A program made the translations under genes and the position numbers. DNA of 64,000 nucleotides from Actinomadura sp. NBRC 104425 (GTDB lineage Bacteria; Actinomycetota; Actinomycetes; Streptosporangiales; Streptosporangiaceae): NCBI RefSeq assembly GCF_030269545.1, contig NZ_BSTN01000017.1:22856-86855 (forward strand). The letters are read 5' to 3'. Position 1 is the first letter of the stretch. The number at the start of each line of letters is the position of its first letter. Below, piece by piece: positions 27,201-35,842 of this stretch. Below the pieces are notes generated by a model that saw nothing but the letters and a program-made list of their open reading frames with translations, was not told the origin of the DNA and searched no databases.

Positions 27201-27534
27201 GGCCGTGCGTCGGACGAATCCCGCCGTCGGGGTCGCCGGTGTAGCCGGGCAGCCGCCCGGCCGTGCACAGCCCGCGCAGCGCGACGGTGAAGAAGTCCTC
27301 GTTGGCCAGTTCGTCGGGCCGCAGCCGCAGCAGCGCGCTGATCCGCCCCTTGTCGGTCTCCGGCAGGTCCCAGTAGCCGGGCCAGGCGTCGATCCGCCCG
27401 GTCAGCAGGGCGTGCGCGTGCCCGTGCGCCACCGCGCCGTCCCGCCGCGGGAACAGCGCCTCGGCGAGCGCGAGCGCGCAGGCGATGGCGAGCGGCTCCC
27501 GGGTGCGCCGCCGCGCAAAGTCCCTACCGGTCAT
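24262..27534 (-). CDS. DinG/XPD-type SF2 helicase of the pPIWI-RE system
   Basis: 1,090 residues. An N-terminal ~200-residue region (probable pPIWI_RE_Z module) precedes Walker A APTGFGKSV (~246-254), a DEAH-like box AIDELDQFQ (~441-449), and C-terminal motifs with PLATVERGVNIL and VSLIQLVGRARRGG (motif VI). Between the Walker motifs lie cysteines in GCALAAS, HERCREL and CPWRTTCGKF, the positions where DinG/XPD helicases hold a 4Fe-4S cluster. Probably unwinds target DNA for the PIWI protein. ATG 27534 overlaps the upstream nuclease gene by four bases. Confidence 0.85.
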   Translation of the reverse strand: MTGRDFARRRTREPLAIACALALAEALFPRRDGAVAHGHAHALLTGRIDAWPGYWDLPETDKGRISALLRLRPDELANEDFFTVALRGLCTAGRLPGYTGDPDGGIRPTHGLAPKEHADRLLDLLGRWHRRHNRVTPTAQAGRYRTTLRVVRHGDTSAATRAVYNLTDQRAVPDGTPTVADAPRDDTVEFQVDDLRKMADRIDTARGEDHRRRRIDELFAALVDDAGNAVDGALTVRAGGTVQVLQAPTGFGKSVLLEVMGTLAAEQGVTAALVVPTRAAALRLAHRIERNLQLLSIGAACVPLLSPSRLMDDACKAAADDPDGFGAWAYDRLAYGCALAASAETDDEVDAWRPGHERCRELFEVRPGRDDPGPAHACPWRTTCGKFRLMREAVDADVIVTAHQTFFSGRMHIPLETAGGPAHGRSDRLSVEEFVLRRCRLVAIDELDQFQAGVIGRSARDLVLADGPNPTTLHRLEEEFRTAFWQVPPEVDGEVRPILSDLHLLAMGYVASLAHGWLRPVRGRRRGWRNDYWIVPRGTDAWIAARLLGLAPLPPGRQVTEQEMAALHRLYGGSAGPRAAPLRLAGVADADQEAVRSQITAILRSVADGCRDAVLPVHLARLAALLEPVVADEKERGELVQRMIRRAYLEPLRQRLTELLPHTPHLRAVGADSAEAVADALGGLTSWTAMPGSPLGRLFLAFKERHEPEQPQQSKLSVAAFGGDPHGYVLYLGELTARAHAGVPRAVLGLSATSYFPGAPHHHVHVRPAWSVPDTDPTGVTVHACRAFTSEGTPIRISGVQGRQREANLRELGESLYRATLRPELDRLSARKQRSGEPGRDLILVATTSYAGCLDLAAGMARAGAPPESLCLVARPDDEPAAADSRWRTLTADRVERFPETGARVLVAPLATVERGVNILDGTVSALGAIYLVVRPIPVLDEPAELLAHINHRLWSDAAAHTDPDFVARLKDRVSSAGGHFAQVVRSAQFFQSQPDWVQRGVVAEIIVSLIQLVGRARRGGTPGEIHLVDDAFFDERGKADLPRLIRELRRDWEAAGELDRLLRLYGHTLRAFFDFADRRSATSPFPYEE

Positions 27535-28664
27535 TGCGCACCTCCGGCGCGGTCGGCGGCCCGGCGGATCCGCTGGTATATCCCGTCCTCGGTGGTCACC
27601 GGCACGTCGGGCAGCAGGCGGCGCAGTTCCGCGACCTGGCCGCGGCGGTAGCGGGGGAGCACCAGCCACTCCGCCGCGATGGGTCTGTCCTCCAGCTTGC
27701 GGGCCAGGGCGCGGGCCGAGGCGTAGTCCTTGACGTCGAGCGTGAACTCACAGCGGCCCGCCCCGTCCCGCCAGACGGCCACATCGCACACGTCCTTCTG
27801 GGGGTAGAGCGAGGTGTGCACCCCGGGGAGCCGGGCGATCCGGTCGTGCAACCGCACTTCCACCACGCCGGGGACGACGAAGTAACGCCACACCGACTCG
27901 TCCACGCACACCGCGCCGTCCACCGTCTGCGCGCGCGGCGCCCGGCGCACCCCGCCCAGGGGGTGGAGCGCGCCCGCGCCGGTCAGGGCGAAGACGGCGT
28001 CGTGGCGCGGGAAGTCGCACCGCACCTGGGACGCCCGGACGCGCATCGGCCAGCGGCACACCGGGCAGGGCCACCACCGGCCGCGCCAACGCCGTTCCAC
28101 CGGGATCTCCTCGTACGCCACCAGGGGCGGCAGGCCCAGCCGGTTGCGCGCCAGCGTCAACTCGGCCTGGTCTCCGGCCGGGTGCTCGACGATGAACCGC
28201 CGCCCCCGGGTGTAGTGCTCGTCGCCGCCCGACAGCAGCGCCTGGAAGGCGGCCTTCTCGATCTGCTCGGCGCGGTGCACGCTCCACCCGGGCAGCCAGC
28301 GCGCGCCCGGGTCCTCCAGGCCGGTCAGCAGCTCGACGGTGTAGTCGCAGCCGATGTCGTAGGTCTCCTCGGTCAGTTCCCCGTCCGCGTCGAGCACCAC
28401 CAGGTCGGCGACCGCCTCGTCGCAGCCGGACAGCCACTCCCGCAGCGGCCGGCGCAGCGCCGCGACCAGCTCCGCGGGCGTTGCGGGCCCGCGGCCGGGA
28501 CCGCACGCCCGCATGATCACGCCGGTCATGCGGGCGACCTCCAGCCACGCCTCGGGCCGCCGTCTGCGCACGCTCCACGCGTGCCCGGCCCGGATCGCCG
28601 CGGTCACCGATCGCTCCAGCGCCGCGGGCGGCCGCCGCACTGTGCCCGCCGCCGTTCCCGTCAT
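27531..28664 (-). CDS. Restriction-endonuclease-fold protein of the pPIWI-RE system (RE_Y type)
   Basis: 377 residues. The N-terminal helical part matches the expected pPIWI_RE_Y module. A zinc-ribbon-like CPVCRWPMRV...RCDFPRHD lies around 200-225. The C-terminus carries a PD-(D/E)xK core: DVCDVAVWRD (D ~292) then FTLDVKDYAS (D308, K310), followed by WLVLPRYRRGQV. This is the REase-superfamily partner reported for pPIWI-RE operons, likely the DNA-cutting subunit. ATG 28664 follows AGAGGGGA 13 bases after the RecB/Cas4-like gene; the 3' end overlaps the helicase start. Confidence 0.8.
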   Translation of the reverse strand: MTGTAAGTVRRPPAALERSVTAAIRAGHAWSVRRRRPEAWLEVARMTGVIMRACGPGRGPATPAELVAALRRPLREWLSGCDEAVADLVVLDADGELTEETYDIGCDYTVELLTGLEDPGARWLPGWSVHRAEQIEKAAFQALLSGGDEHYTRGRRFIVEHPAGDQAELTLARNRLGLPPLVAYEEIPVERRWRGRWWPCPVCRWPMRVRASQVRCDFPRHDAVFALTGAGALHPLGGVRRAPRAQTVDGAVCVDESVWRYFVVPGVVEVRLHDRIARLPGVHTSLYPQKDVCDVAVWRDGAGRCEFTLDVKDYASARALARKLEDRPIAAEWLVLPRYRRGQVAELRRLLPDVPVTTEDGIYQRIRRAADRAGGAQ

Positions 28665-28677
28665 GGCCCGTCCCCTC

Positions 28678-30441
28678 TCAGTACGCGATGTCCTCGTCGG
28701 CGACCGGCTCGCTGATCACAGCGGACACGGCGGCGGCGCGCCCGCTCACCGGGCCGTCCAGCACCTCACCGGTCCGCGGATCGATCCGCGCCCCGTCCAC
28801 CTCGATCGGCGCGTCCGGGTCGGCCCCCTCGGACCGGTCCGGGCACCATCGCGCCACCGGGCAGCGGGCGCACCAGTGGCCGGGCCGGGCCCGGAACGCC
28901 ACGTCCCGATGCCAGCCGGTGACCATCCGCGCGACCTCTTCGCGGGCCGCGCCGACGACGGCCGGGTCGGCGACGCCGAACGCGTGCACCGCGGCACCGG
29001 CCGGCGTCATGACCTCCAGCTCGACGACGCCGTCGCCGTCCCGGCCGAACACGCCCTGCCTGATCAGCAGCACGGCCAGCGCCAGCTGCGGCACCCGCGA
29101 GAAGACCTCCCGGGGCCCGCCGGCCGGGACGGCGCCCGCCGTGGTCTTCTGCTCCCGGTACACCACCCGGCCGTCGACCCTCCGCACCAGGTCCGGGTCG
29201 GCGATCACCACCACGTCGGCCACCGGGTCGTAGGCCGCCACCGACGGCTCGACCATGAGGTCGGTCACCCGCCCGGGGCCCGCCAGCGGGCACACCGCCA
29301 GATGCGCCAGCAGGTACGGCCGCGCCTCCCGGTACTCCTCGGCGGTCATGACCTGGGCGGCGATGCCGATGTCGGCGGCGTCCGGCTCGGGCAGGTCCAC
29401 CAAGCCGCACGCGCGCCCCCGGCGGTGCGCGAGCTCCAACCACTGGTGGACGACGACGCCCCTGCGCGCCGCGGGACCGCCGTCGAACCGGTCGGCGGGA
29501 AGCCGCAGCTCCCGCATCTGCGCCTGGGCCGGGCAGACCAGGTACTGCCGCCCCGTGGTGACCGACCACGTCCGGCGGTGGGTGCCCGCATCGCCCAGGC
29601 CTAGCAGACCCGGCACATACGGCAGCTCGTCGCAGGACGCCCGCAGCTTGCATTCGACGCACTCGGCGCCGGGCCGCCTGTCGCCGCCCGCCACGATCCG
29701 CTGGGCGACCTGCATGCCCCCGTTGCGGTACCGCCGCCGCACCTCCTCGGGGGTGGCGTCCACCAGCACGCGCGGCACCACGTCGTCGTCGAGCATCACC
29801 TCCACGACGCGGATGCGGGTCGGCGCCCGCTCGTCGTCGATGACCTGGACGGGTGCGTCCCGGTAGACGTTCCCGACGGCCCGGCGCCCGGCCGCCGCCA
29901 CAAAGGAGATCGCGGCGACCGACGGCGCCTCCGCCTCGCCGATGCGGCTCATCCGCAGCCGCCGGAACTCCCGCACCGAGCCGTCCGGCGACTCGTACCA
30001 GCGCCCCCACGCGGTGAGCATCCGCAACTCGGCCGCCGACCCCGACTGCACCACGCGGGGATGCCGCTGGGGCACCACGGCGACATCGCCCAGTTCGTCG
30101 GCGATCCACTTGCCGGCCGCCATGTAGGCGTGGCAGGCATGCCGGACCCAGACGGCGGCCCCCGGGTGCACAGGCGAACGGTTCGTCTCCAGCACCCGGG
30201 AGACCGCCTCGTCCACGTCCGCGCCGTCGAACTCCGCCGCGTCCAGCGCCCGCATCACCAGGCCCAGGGGGAACTCCTCCCAGGGCGCGAACCGCCGCCG
30301 CTCGCCGGGCGGCGGCCACAGGCCCGGCCGCGCCTTCACCGCCGCGAAGTCGGCGCAGTGCCGGTCCGTCCGATCCAGCAGGCTGGCCGACAACCGCACG
30401 ATCCCCGCCGTTCCCTGCAACCCGGCCGAAGCCCAACCCAT
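28678..30441 (-). CDS. RecB/Cas4-like PD-(D/E)xK nuclease with probable Fe-S cluster
   Basis: 587 residues, first gene of the pPIWI-RE operon. The C-terminal half is a Cas4/AddB-type nuclease: Cys in QYLVCPAQAQ, GVVVHQWLELAH, the catalytic DPDLVRRVDG (D ~412) and VVYREQKTT (E ~429, K ~431), then CARCPVARWCP. One early plus three late Cys is the 4Fe-4S pattern of this family. An additional CVECKLRASC lies in the middle. The N-terminal ~270 residues are unrecognised. ATG 30441 follows GGAGGTGATC, a near-perfect Shine-Dalgarno. I know pPIWI-RE as a three-gene system, so this fourth gene looks like an extra component. Confidence 0.78.
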   Translation of the reverse strand: MGWASAGLQGTAGIVRLSASLLDRTDRHCADFAAVKARPGLWPPPGERRRFAPWEEFPLGLVMRALDAAEFDGADVDEAVSRVLETNRSPVHPGAAVWVRHACHAYMAAGKWIADELGDVAVVPQRHPRVVQSGSAAELRMLTAWGRWYESPDGSVREFRRLRMSRIGEAEAPSVAAISFVAAAGRRAVGNVYRDAPVQVIDDERAPTRIRVVEVMLDDDVVPRVLVDATPEEVRRRYRNGGMQVAQRIVAGGDRRPGAECVECKLRASCDELPYVPGLLGLGDAGTHRRTWSVTTGRQYLVCPAQAQMRELRLPADRFDGGPAARRGVVVHQWLELAHRRGRACGLVDLPEPDAADIGIAAQVMTAEEYREARPYLLAHLAVCPLAGPGRVTDLMVEPSVAAYDPVADVVVIADPDLVRRVDGRVVYREQKTTAGAVPAGGPREVFSRVPQLALAVLLIRQGVFGRDGDGVVELEVMTPAGAAVHAFGVADPAVVGAAREEVARMVTGWHRDVAFRARPGHWCARCPVARWCPDRSEGADPDAPIEVDGARIDPRTGEVLDGPVSGRAAAVSAVISEPVADEDIAY

Positions 30442-30472
30442 CAAGATCACCTCCGTAACGACGACCGTGCTC

Positions 30473-30502
30473 ACAGTAAAGCAGCTGTGAACGTCATCAA
30501 CC
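30473..30502 (-). promoter_or_regulatory. pPIWI-RE operon promoter with overlapping operator-like site
   Basis: On the minus strand: -35 TTGATG (30500-30495), 16-base spacer, -10 TACTGT (30478-30473), 32 bases before the first gene. The 17-mer TGTGAACGTCATCAACC (plus strand, 30486-30502) covers the -35 and part of the spacer, and matches the sites upstream of the methylase fusion at 19739. Position suggests repression. Confidence 0.6.
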
Positions 30503-30816
30503 ATCGATTTGATTGACAGACATGTCTGAAGTGCTCGGAGGTAAGGGAGCTGTCACCAGTAGGCGGCATGCGGCTCTTGCCACGGCCGTCGCGGACCGTC
30601 CGGCGCCACCGGCACGCGCACGGCCGGGGCGAGCGGACGAGCGCCGACGAGCGGTGACGCGGCAGCGGGTGACCAGGGGGCGGCGCCTGTACGGCCCACG
30701 GGTCGTGACCGAGCATGACGGGATGGCCACTTGCGGTCGCGCCCCACGGGTTGCCCGTGCCGGGAAAGGCATCAAACCTGATGAAGATGGCCCTCCCCGC
30801 CTTGTGAGGTGATGCG
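30503..30816. other. Divergent intergenic region before the partial DISARM block
   Basis: About 310 bases without a gene. CAGACATGTCTG (30517-30528) is a perfect 12-bp palindrome beside the pPIWI-RE promoter. The rest is GC-rich, with short open frames that lack ribosome binding sites. The drmMI-like gene begins after GAGGTGA at its right edge. Confidence 0.45.
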
Positions 30817-33800
30817 TTGGCGTCAATGGGGAAGCCGATCACGAACGGGCGCCGGGCCAGGCGGCGGGCACGGCACTCGGACTGGCTGTCGATCATTGAT
30901 GTCTCGGGGCCGTTTCTGACACCGCCCATCGTCGAGCGCGTCTGGCCCACCGGCCTGGACGCGCTGGACCGGGAACTGCGTACCAGGCTCCGCGAGGAAC
31001 ACGCCCACTGGATGCGGGACCCGGCCGCCGGGCATTCCCGGTGGATCGATTTCGTGATCCACGAATTCCTCGACTGGGGGGACCGCTGCCGACGCACCTT
31101 TGACGGGTGGCGGCCGCCCGCCCTCGACATCCCCGAGCATGGCGAGCGGATCCGAGCCGACTTCGGTCTCGTTGACACCGACGGAACGCTCCATCTCCTC
31201 GGCATGATCTGCGCTGCCGATGTCGATCCGCTCAAGCGCCCGAAGGACTCCCTGTGGGCCGCGACGGTCGTCGACCGCATGGCCCACCTGCTGCGGCACA
31301 CGAAGGTCCCGCTGGGCCTGGTCTCGACCGGACGGTGGTGGGTCCTTGTTCACGCGCCCGCCAACGGGACGACGGCCCGCGCGGCCTTCGACGCCAGGCT
31401 GCTGGCCGACTACGACCTGGATCTCGCCCGCGCCCTGTACTCGCTGCTGGGCCGCTCTCGGTTCTTCGCAGTCTCTGCCGACGAAACCCTCGCCGCGCTG
31501 CTGGACGGTTGCAAGGACCAGCCCGAGCAGCTCACCGACACCCTCGGTTTCCAGGCGCGGCGCGCGGTGGAGCTACTGGTGCATGCCTTCGGGCGCGCCA
31601 ACAGCGAGGCGGGGGAGAGGCTCATAGAGTCGGCCGAAGACGCCTATGACGGCGCGGTCCGGATGGTGCTGCGCGTCATCTTCTGCCTCTTCGCCGAAGA
31701 CCGCGCCCTACTGCCGCGCGAGCACCCGCTGTACGCCGCTTCCTACTCCGTTCACAATCTCGCGGAGGAACTGCGCCGACGCGCGGTCGAGGAGGGGGAG
31801 GACGCGCTTGAGCAGAGCACGGCGGGCTGGTGCCGGCTGCTCGCGCTGGCGAAGGCCCTGCATTGGGGAGTCGACGCGGGGGACCTCAGAATTCCGGGTT
31901 ACGACGGTGGATTGTTCGACCCGGAGAGCCTCCCCTGGCTGGAGGGTAGGACGGACGAGGACGATCCCGAGGAGTTCCGGGTGCTCAATGTGGACGACCG
32001 CACGGTCCTCCACGTTCTGGAAGCCCTCAGATACGTCGACACGGAAGGCATCCGGCGTACCGTCACCTATTCGACACTCGAAGTCGAGCAGATAGGTTAC
32101 GTTTACGAGCGAATTCTCGGCAGTACCGCGCAGCGGGCGACCTCGGTCACCGTCGGGCTCATCGGCAAGTTCGGCCGGGAGATCTGCGTGCCGCTCGACG
32201 AGCTTGAGGAGCACGCGGCGCAGGCCGACGACGTGGCGGCCCTGGCGCGACGCCTGAGCGATTCCTACGGGAAGTCGGGCATCGGCAGCGCGACCAAACT
32301 CGCCAAACTCCTCGCCCCGCTGCCGGAGCGGAAACGGGATGACGCGTGGCGGAGACTGCTGGCCGTGGTCGACGGCGACGCGGACCTGGCCGAGCGCCTG
32401 CTGCCGTTCTACCAGATCATCCGCACCGATCTACGGGAGCTGCCGCTCGTCGTGCTGCCCGGCGGCATGTTCGTCACGTCGGGCGGCTTCAGCGTCGGGG
32501 CGCTGTACACGCCGAAGGACCTGGCGGCGGAGATCGTCGAAGAGACCTTGAAGCCGCTGCTCTATTCTCCCGGACCGCTGGAGTTCGAGGACGAGACCAA
32601 ATGGATCCCCAAGTCATCGGCCGAGATCCTTGATCTGAGAGTGGCCGATATCGCGGTCGGGTCGGGTGCGTTCCTGGTCGCGGCCTGCCGGTATTTGGCC
32701 GAGAAGTTGGTGGAGGCCTGGCAGCGGGAGGGTATCGAGCGCCCGCCGCAGTCCACCCCGGAGATAGCGGGGCGCGACAGTGACGCCCTGCTCGCGCAGG
32801 CGCGTTATCTCGTCATCACCAGATGCCTGTACGGTGTGGACATCGATCCGCATGCGGTTCAGGCGGCCCGGCTCAGTCTCTGGCTGCTTGAGCCGACCAT
32901 GCCGTTCGCCTTTCTCGACGACCGCATCTGCGTAGGCGACAGCCTGCTCGGAATTTCGTCCTTCGAGCAGATCGCCTACATGCATGTCGCGCCCGAGAAA
33001 GGGAGGGCGCTGCACGGCGACCGGCCATGGGCACTGACCGATGGACTCCGCGAGCTTGCGGAGAAGGCGGCCGGCATCCGCCGCGAGATCCGCGAGTTCC
33101 GGTCGGTGGACCTGGCGGACATGAAGCAGAAGCGGGAGCTCTACCGGGACGCCCAGGAAACCGTCCGGCTCGCTTCTCGATGCGCCGACCTGGTGGTGGG
33201 CGCCTCCCTGGCGTCGGCGAAGAAGGGGCGCAAGAAGGCCGCCGACCTGAGCATGCACGCGGCGGACCTTGCCCGACTCCTGGTGAAGGCGCCCGCGCGG
33301 CACGGCGCGGCCGCAGAAGAGGCGGCGGCCGGATGGCTCGGCATCGAGGCCCCGGACCACCGACCGCGCCGCGCCTTCCACTGGATCTTCCAGTTCCCCG
33401 AGGTCTTCCTTGACGGGGGAGGTTTCGACGCGGTCTTCGGCAACTGGCCTTACCTCGGTGGGAAGAAGCTGACCGGAACGCTCAAGGAGGCATATCGCGA
33501 GTACCTCGTTGAGGCGCTCGGCCGCGACCACCGAGGCAGTGCCGATCTCGTTGGGTACTTCCTGCTGCGCGCATTTGAGCTGGTGAATCCGAAAGGGCAG
33601 ATAGGGGTCATTGCAACCAACACCTTGGCGCAAGGGGATACCCGTGAGGTGGGGCTGGATGCCGTCACTTCCGATGGTGCCGTCATCCGCAAGGCGGTCA
33701 ACCATGTCCAGTGGCCGTCGAAGTCCGCTTCGCTGCACTGCTGCAAGGTCTGGATCAGTCGGCGGCCGCTTGCGGAAGGTTCGCGTCCTGAACTTGATGG

Positions 33801-34839
33801 CGAGAGGGTATGGAAAATTGCGTCGACATTGTCATCGGAATCGCGCACGGGGTGGACCCCTCGTAGGCTGTCGTGCAATGCTTCTCTGTCATTCATAGGT
33901 TCCTACGTCTTGGGGGCCGGATTCGTCGTCTCTTCGCAGTGGGCGGAGCGGGTGAAGGAGGAGCATCCCGAATATCAACCGATCCTGTTCCCGTATCTTA
34001 ACGGTCAGGATCTGAACAGCAGCCCCGACTGCGCAGCGAGCCGCTGGGTCATCAACTTCCATGACTGGCCGCTGGAGAAAGCGCAGAGATATCCGTTGTG
34101 CTACGACTTGGTCCGACGGCTCGTAAGACCGGAACGCCAGCGAATCAAGCGTGATCATTGTAGCAGGTACTGGTGGCTGTACGCTAGGCGGCGCCCGGAG
34201 ATGCTCAGGGCGATTGAAGGGCTGCGGCAGGTAGTTGTGATCGCCCTTGTCAGTAAGACCGCGATGCCGGTGATGGTGCCCACCGGGCAGGTTTTCTCTC
34301 ATATGTTGGGTGTATTCGCATCGGATGACACTGCGATGCTGGCGCTGCTGTCGAGTGCGCCGCATTACTGGTGGGCTCGTTCGCGGGCGTCGTCCCTGAA
34401 GGGGGATCTGCGCTACACGCCGTCCGATGTCTTTGAGACGTTCCCTCTGCCGGAGGCTACGCAGGAGATGCGGGAGGTCGGGCATGAGCTGGACGTCTAC
34501 CGGCGAGAGATGATGCGGGACCGGAGCCTGGGGCTCACCAAGACGTACAACCTTGTGTTCGATGAACGCTGTCATGACGCGGACATCGTCGAGCTGCGGC
34601 GCATCCACCGAGCGATTGACGAGGCCGTGGTGCGAGCTTATGGATGGACTGACCTGATTGGTCAGCTGAAGCACGACTTTTACCTGGTGAATGAGCGGGA
34701 GTCTCGCTATACGGTCGGGCCGGTGGTGCGCCAGGAGATATTGGACCGGCTTCTGGAACTCAATCACAAGCGGCATGACGAGGAGGTTCGGGAGCGAGAG
34801 CGGAAAGAGCGGCAACTGCGGCTGTCGGCGGAGGCGTGA
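30817..34839 (+). CDS. drmMI: DISARM-type adenine methylase DrmMI, second copy with altered motif IV
   Basis: 1,340 residues, clearly paralogous along its whole length to the gene at 47859. Motif I VADIAVGSGAFL starts at ~609. Where the intact copy reads GNPPFLGGKK, this one reads GNWPYLGGKK (N876-W-P-Y), losing the first proline of N-P-P-Y/F. The GTHYTP motif is also changed (GALYTP, ~570). The target-recognition half (from ~33,600) has visibly lower GC. Start is TTG 30817 after GAGGTGA; ATG 30826 is an alternative. No drmD precedes it; instead a drmD-like gene follows after an array of mini-units. Probably a reduced-activity or decaying methylase. Confidence 0.85.
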   Translation: MASMGKPITNGRRARRRARHSDWLSIIDVSGPFLTPPIVERVWPTGLDALDRELRTRLREEHAHWMRDPAAGHSRWIDFVIHEFLDWGDRCRRTFDGWRPPALDIPEHGERIRADFGLVDTDGTLHLLGMICAADVDPLKRPKDSLWAATVVDRMAHLLRHTKVPLGLVSTGRWWVLVHAPANGTTARAAFDARLLADYDLDLARALYSLLGRSRFFAVSADETLAALLDGCKDQPEQLTDTLGFQARRAVELLVHAFGRANSEAGERLIESAEDAYDGAVRMVLRVIFCLFAEDRALLPREHPLYAASYSVHNLAEELRRRAVEEGEDALEQSTAGWCRLLALAKALHWGVDAGDLRIPGYDGGLFDPESLPWLEGRTDEDDPEEFRVLNVDDRTVLHVLEALRYVDTEGIRRTVTYSTLEVEQIGYVYERILGSTAQRATSVTVGLIGKFGREICVPLDELEEHAAQADDVAALARRLSDSYGKSGIGSATKLAKLLAPLPERKRDDAWRRLLAVVDGDADLAERLLPFYQIIRTDLRELPLVVLPGGMFVTSGGFSVGALYTPKDLAAEIVEETLKPLLYSPGPLEFEDETKWIPKSSAEILDLRVADIAVGSGAFLVAACRYLAEKLVEAWQREGIERPPQSTPEIAGRDSDALLAQARYLVITRCLYGVDIDPHAVQAARLSLWLLEPTMPFAFLDDRICVGDSLLGISSFEQIAYMHVAPEKGRALHGDRPWALTDGLRELAEKAAGIRREIREFRSVDLADMKQKRELYRDAQETVRLASRCADLVVGASLASAKKGRKKAADLSMHAADLARLLVKAPARHGAAAEEAAAGWLGIEAPDHRPRRAFHWIFQFPEVFLDGGGFDAVFGNWPYLGGKKLTGTLKEAYREYLVEALGRDHRGSADLVGYFLLRAFELVNPKGQIGVIATNTLAQGDTREVGLDAVTSDGAVIRKAVNHVQWPSKSASLHCCKVWISRRPLAEGSRPELDGERVWKIASTLSSESRTGWTPRRLSCNASLSFIGSYVLGAGFVVSSQWAERVKEEHPEYQPILFPYLNGQDLNSSPDCAASRWVINFHDWPLEKAQRYPLCYDLVRRLVRPERQRIKRDHCSRYWWLYARRRPEMLRAIEGLRQVVVIALVSKTAMPVMVPTGQVFSHMLGVFASDDTAMLALLSSAPHYWWARSRASSLKGDLRYTPSDVFETFPLPEATQEMREVGHELDVYRREMMRDRSLGLTKTYNLVFDERCHDADIVELRRIHRAIDEAVVRAYGWTDLIGQLKHDFYLVNERESRYTVGPVVRQEILDRLLELNHKRHDEEVRERERKERQLRLSAEA

Positions 34840-35099
34840 TGACGGGGAATCTGGTGGTTGTTCGAGAGGGCTATCGGGTCGTCAGCGATGTTGTGGCGGG
34901 GGAGTGGAGGCTCGGCCACGGGTTCTATCTGATCAACGATCGGGAGCCGAGGTACACCGTCGCTCCTGCCGCACGCCGCCGGATCCTCGACCGGCTGTTG
35001 ATCCTCAACCATGAGCAGCACGCGGAGGAGATGCGGGCACGCGCCGAAGACGATCTCAGGCTTGATCTGCCGGTGGGCGGCGGTGAGACGCGGCCATGA
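34839..35099 (+). CDS. Mini-unit 1: intact 86-residue DrmD-head/DrmMI-tail chimera
   Basis: Begins MTGNLVVVREGYRVVSDVVAG, which matches the DrmD N-terminus (GDLVVVRGEHWVVSDVAPGEW), then GHGFYLINDREPRYTVAPAA and RRRILDRLLILNHEQHAEEM, which match the last ~55 residues of DrmMI. ATG 34839 shares one base with the drmMI stop (TGATG), and its own stop overlaps the ATG of unit 2. It is the best preserved unit and could still be translated, but a small chimera of this sort has no known function; more likely it is a duplication relic. Confidence 0.55.
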   Translation: MTGNLVVVREGYRVVSDVVAGEWRLGHGFYLINDREPRYTVAPAARRRILDRLLILNHEQHAEEMRARAEDDLRLDLPVGGGETRP

Positions 35100-35369
35100 C
35101 GGCGACGGTGCCGAAGTCGGGGGATCTGGTTCTTGGTCGTGGGAAGCATTGGGGCGTCAGTGACGTCGTGTCGGGGGAGTGGGTGCTCGGTCATAAGGTT
35201 CATCTGATGAATGATTGGGAGTGGAGGTCGCCCCTTACTTCTGCCGTGCACCGTCGGAATCTCGATCGGTTGTCGGCTCTCAAGGCGGGTTGTGTGCGGA
35301 GGAGGCGCAGGCGTGCGCAGCCGAAGTTCTCGTGCTTGATTTGTCGCAGAGTGGCGGTGAGGTGCGGCC
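35096..35369 (+). pseudogene. Mini-unit 2 of the drmD/drmMI junction array
   Basis: Starts MTATVPKSGDLVLGRGKHWG, VSDVVSGEWVLGH (drmD head), then VHLMNDWEWRSPLTSAVHRR and NLDRLSALKAG (drmMI tail). The frame then drifts into an Arg-rich stretch and reads through into unit 3 out of register, so it is degraded. Confidence 0.6.
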
Positions 35370-35636
35370 ATGACGGCGGCAGTGCCGAAGTCGGGGGATT
35401 TGATGGTGATGCGCGGGGGCATTGGGGTGTCAGTGGCGTCGTGTCAGGGGAAAGGATGCTCGGACATGGCCATGCGCGGACGGAAGTCGAGGAGTACACC
35501 GTTGCTTCTGCTATGCGCTGTCGGATGGTCGATCGGTCGTTGATCCTCAGCCGCGAGCTATATGGGGCGGAGAAGTGGGCGCGTGCCGAAGATGACCCTG
35601 AGTTCGATCTGCCGGCCCGTGGTGGCGGGGGCGTTC
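35370..35636 (+). pseudogene. Mini-unit 3 of the drmD/drmMI junction array
   Basis: The nucleotide start ATGACGGCGGCAGTGCCGAA matches units 1 and 2. The recognisable peptide is split between frames: GHWGVSGVVSGERMLGH, then EEYTVASAMRCRMVDRSLIL and WARAEDDPEFDLP, aligning with unit 1 (RARAEDDLRLDLP). Frameshifted and degraded. Confidence 0.6.
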
Positions 35637-35842
35637 ATGAAAGCGGCAGTGCAGTGGTTGGGGGATCTGGTTGTCGTTCGCGAGAAGCTCGGGGGTGTCG
35701 GTGGTGTTGCGCCGGGGGTGCGGATGCCCGGCCACGTGCTTTATCTGATGAATGATCAGGAGTGGAGGTGCGCCTTTGCTTCCACTCCGCGTCGTCGGAT
35801 CTTCCGGTCTCAGGTCTGATTTTCCGGAGGTGAGGTGAGGGC
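35637..35842 (+). pseudogene. Mini-unit 4 of the drmD/drmMI junction array
   Basis: A 60-codon open frame (35637-35819): MKAAVQWLGDLVVVREKLGG, VGGVAPGVRMPGH, then VLYLMNDQEWRCAFASTPRR, RIF. It shows both halves of the junction but is shorter than unit 1, having lost the terminal acidic part. Treated as a relic. Confidence 0.6.

Noticed and set aside
24454..27651. Long antisense frame opposite the pPIWI-RE helicase (1,065 codons)
   Set aside because: An artefact of high third-position GC on the true coding strand; no motifs.
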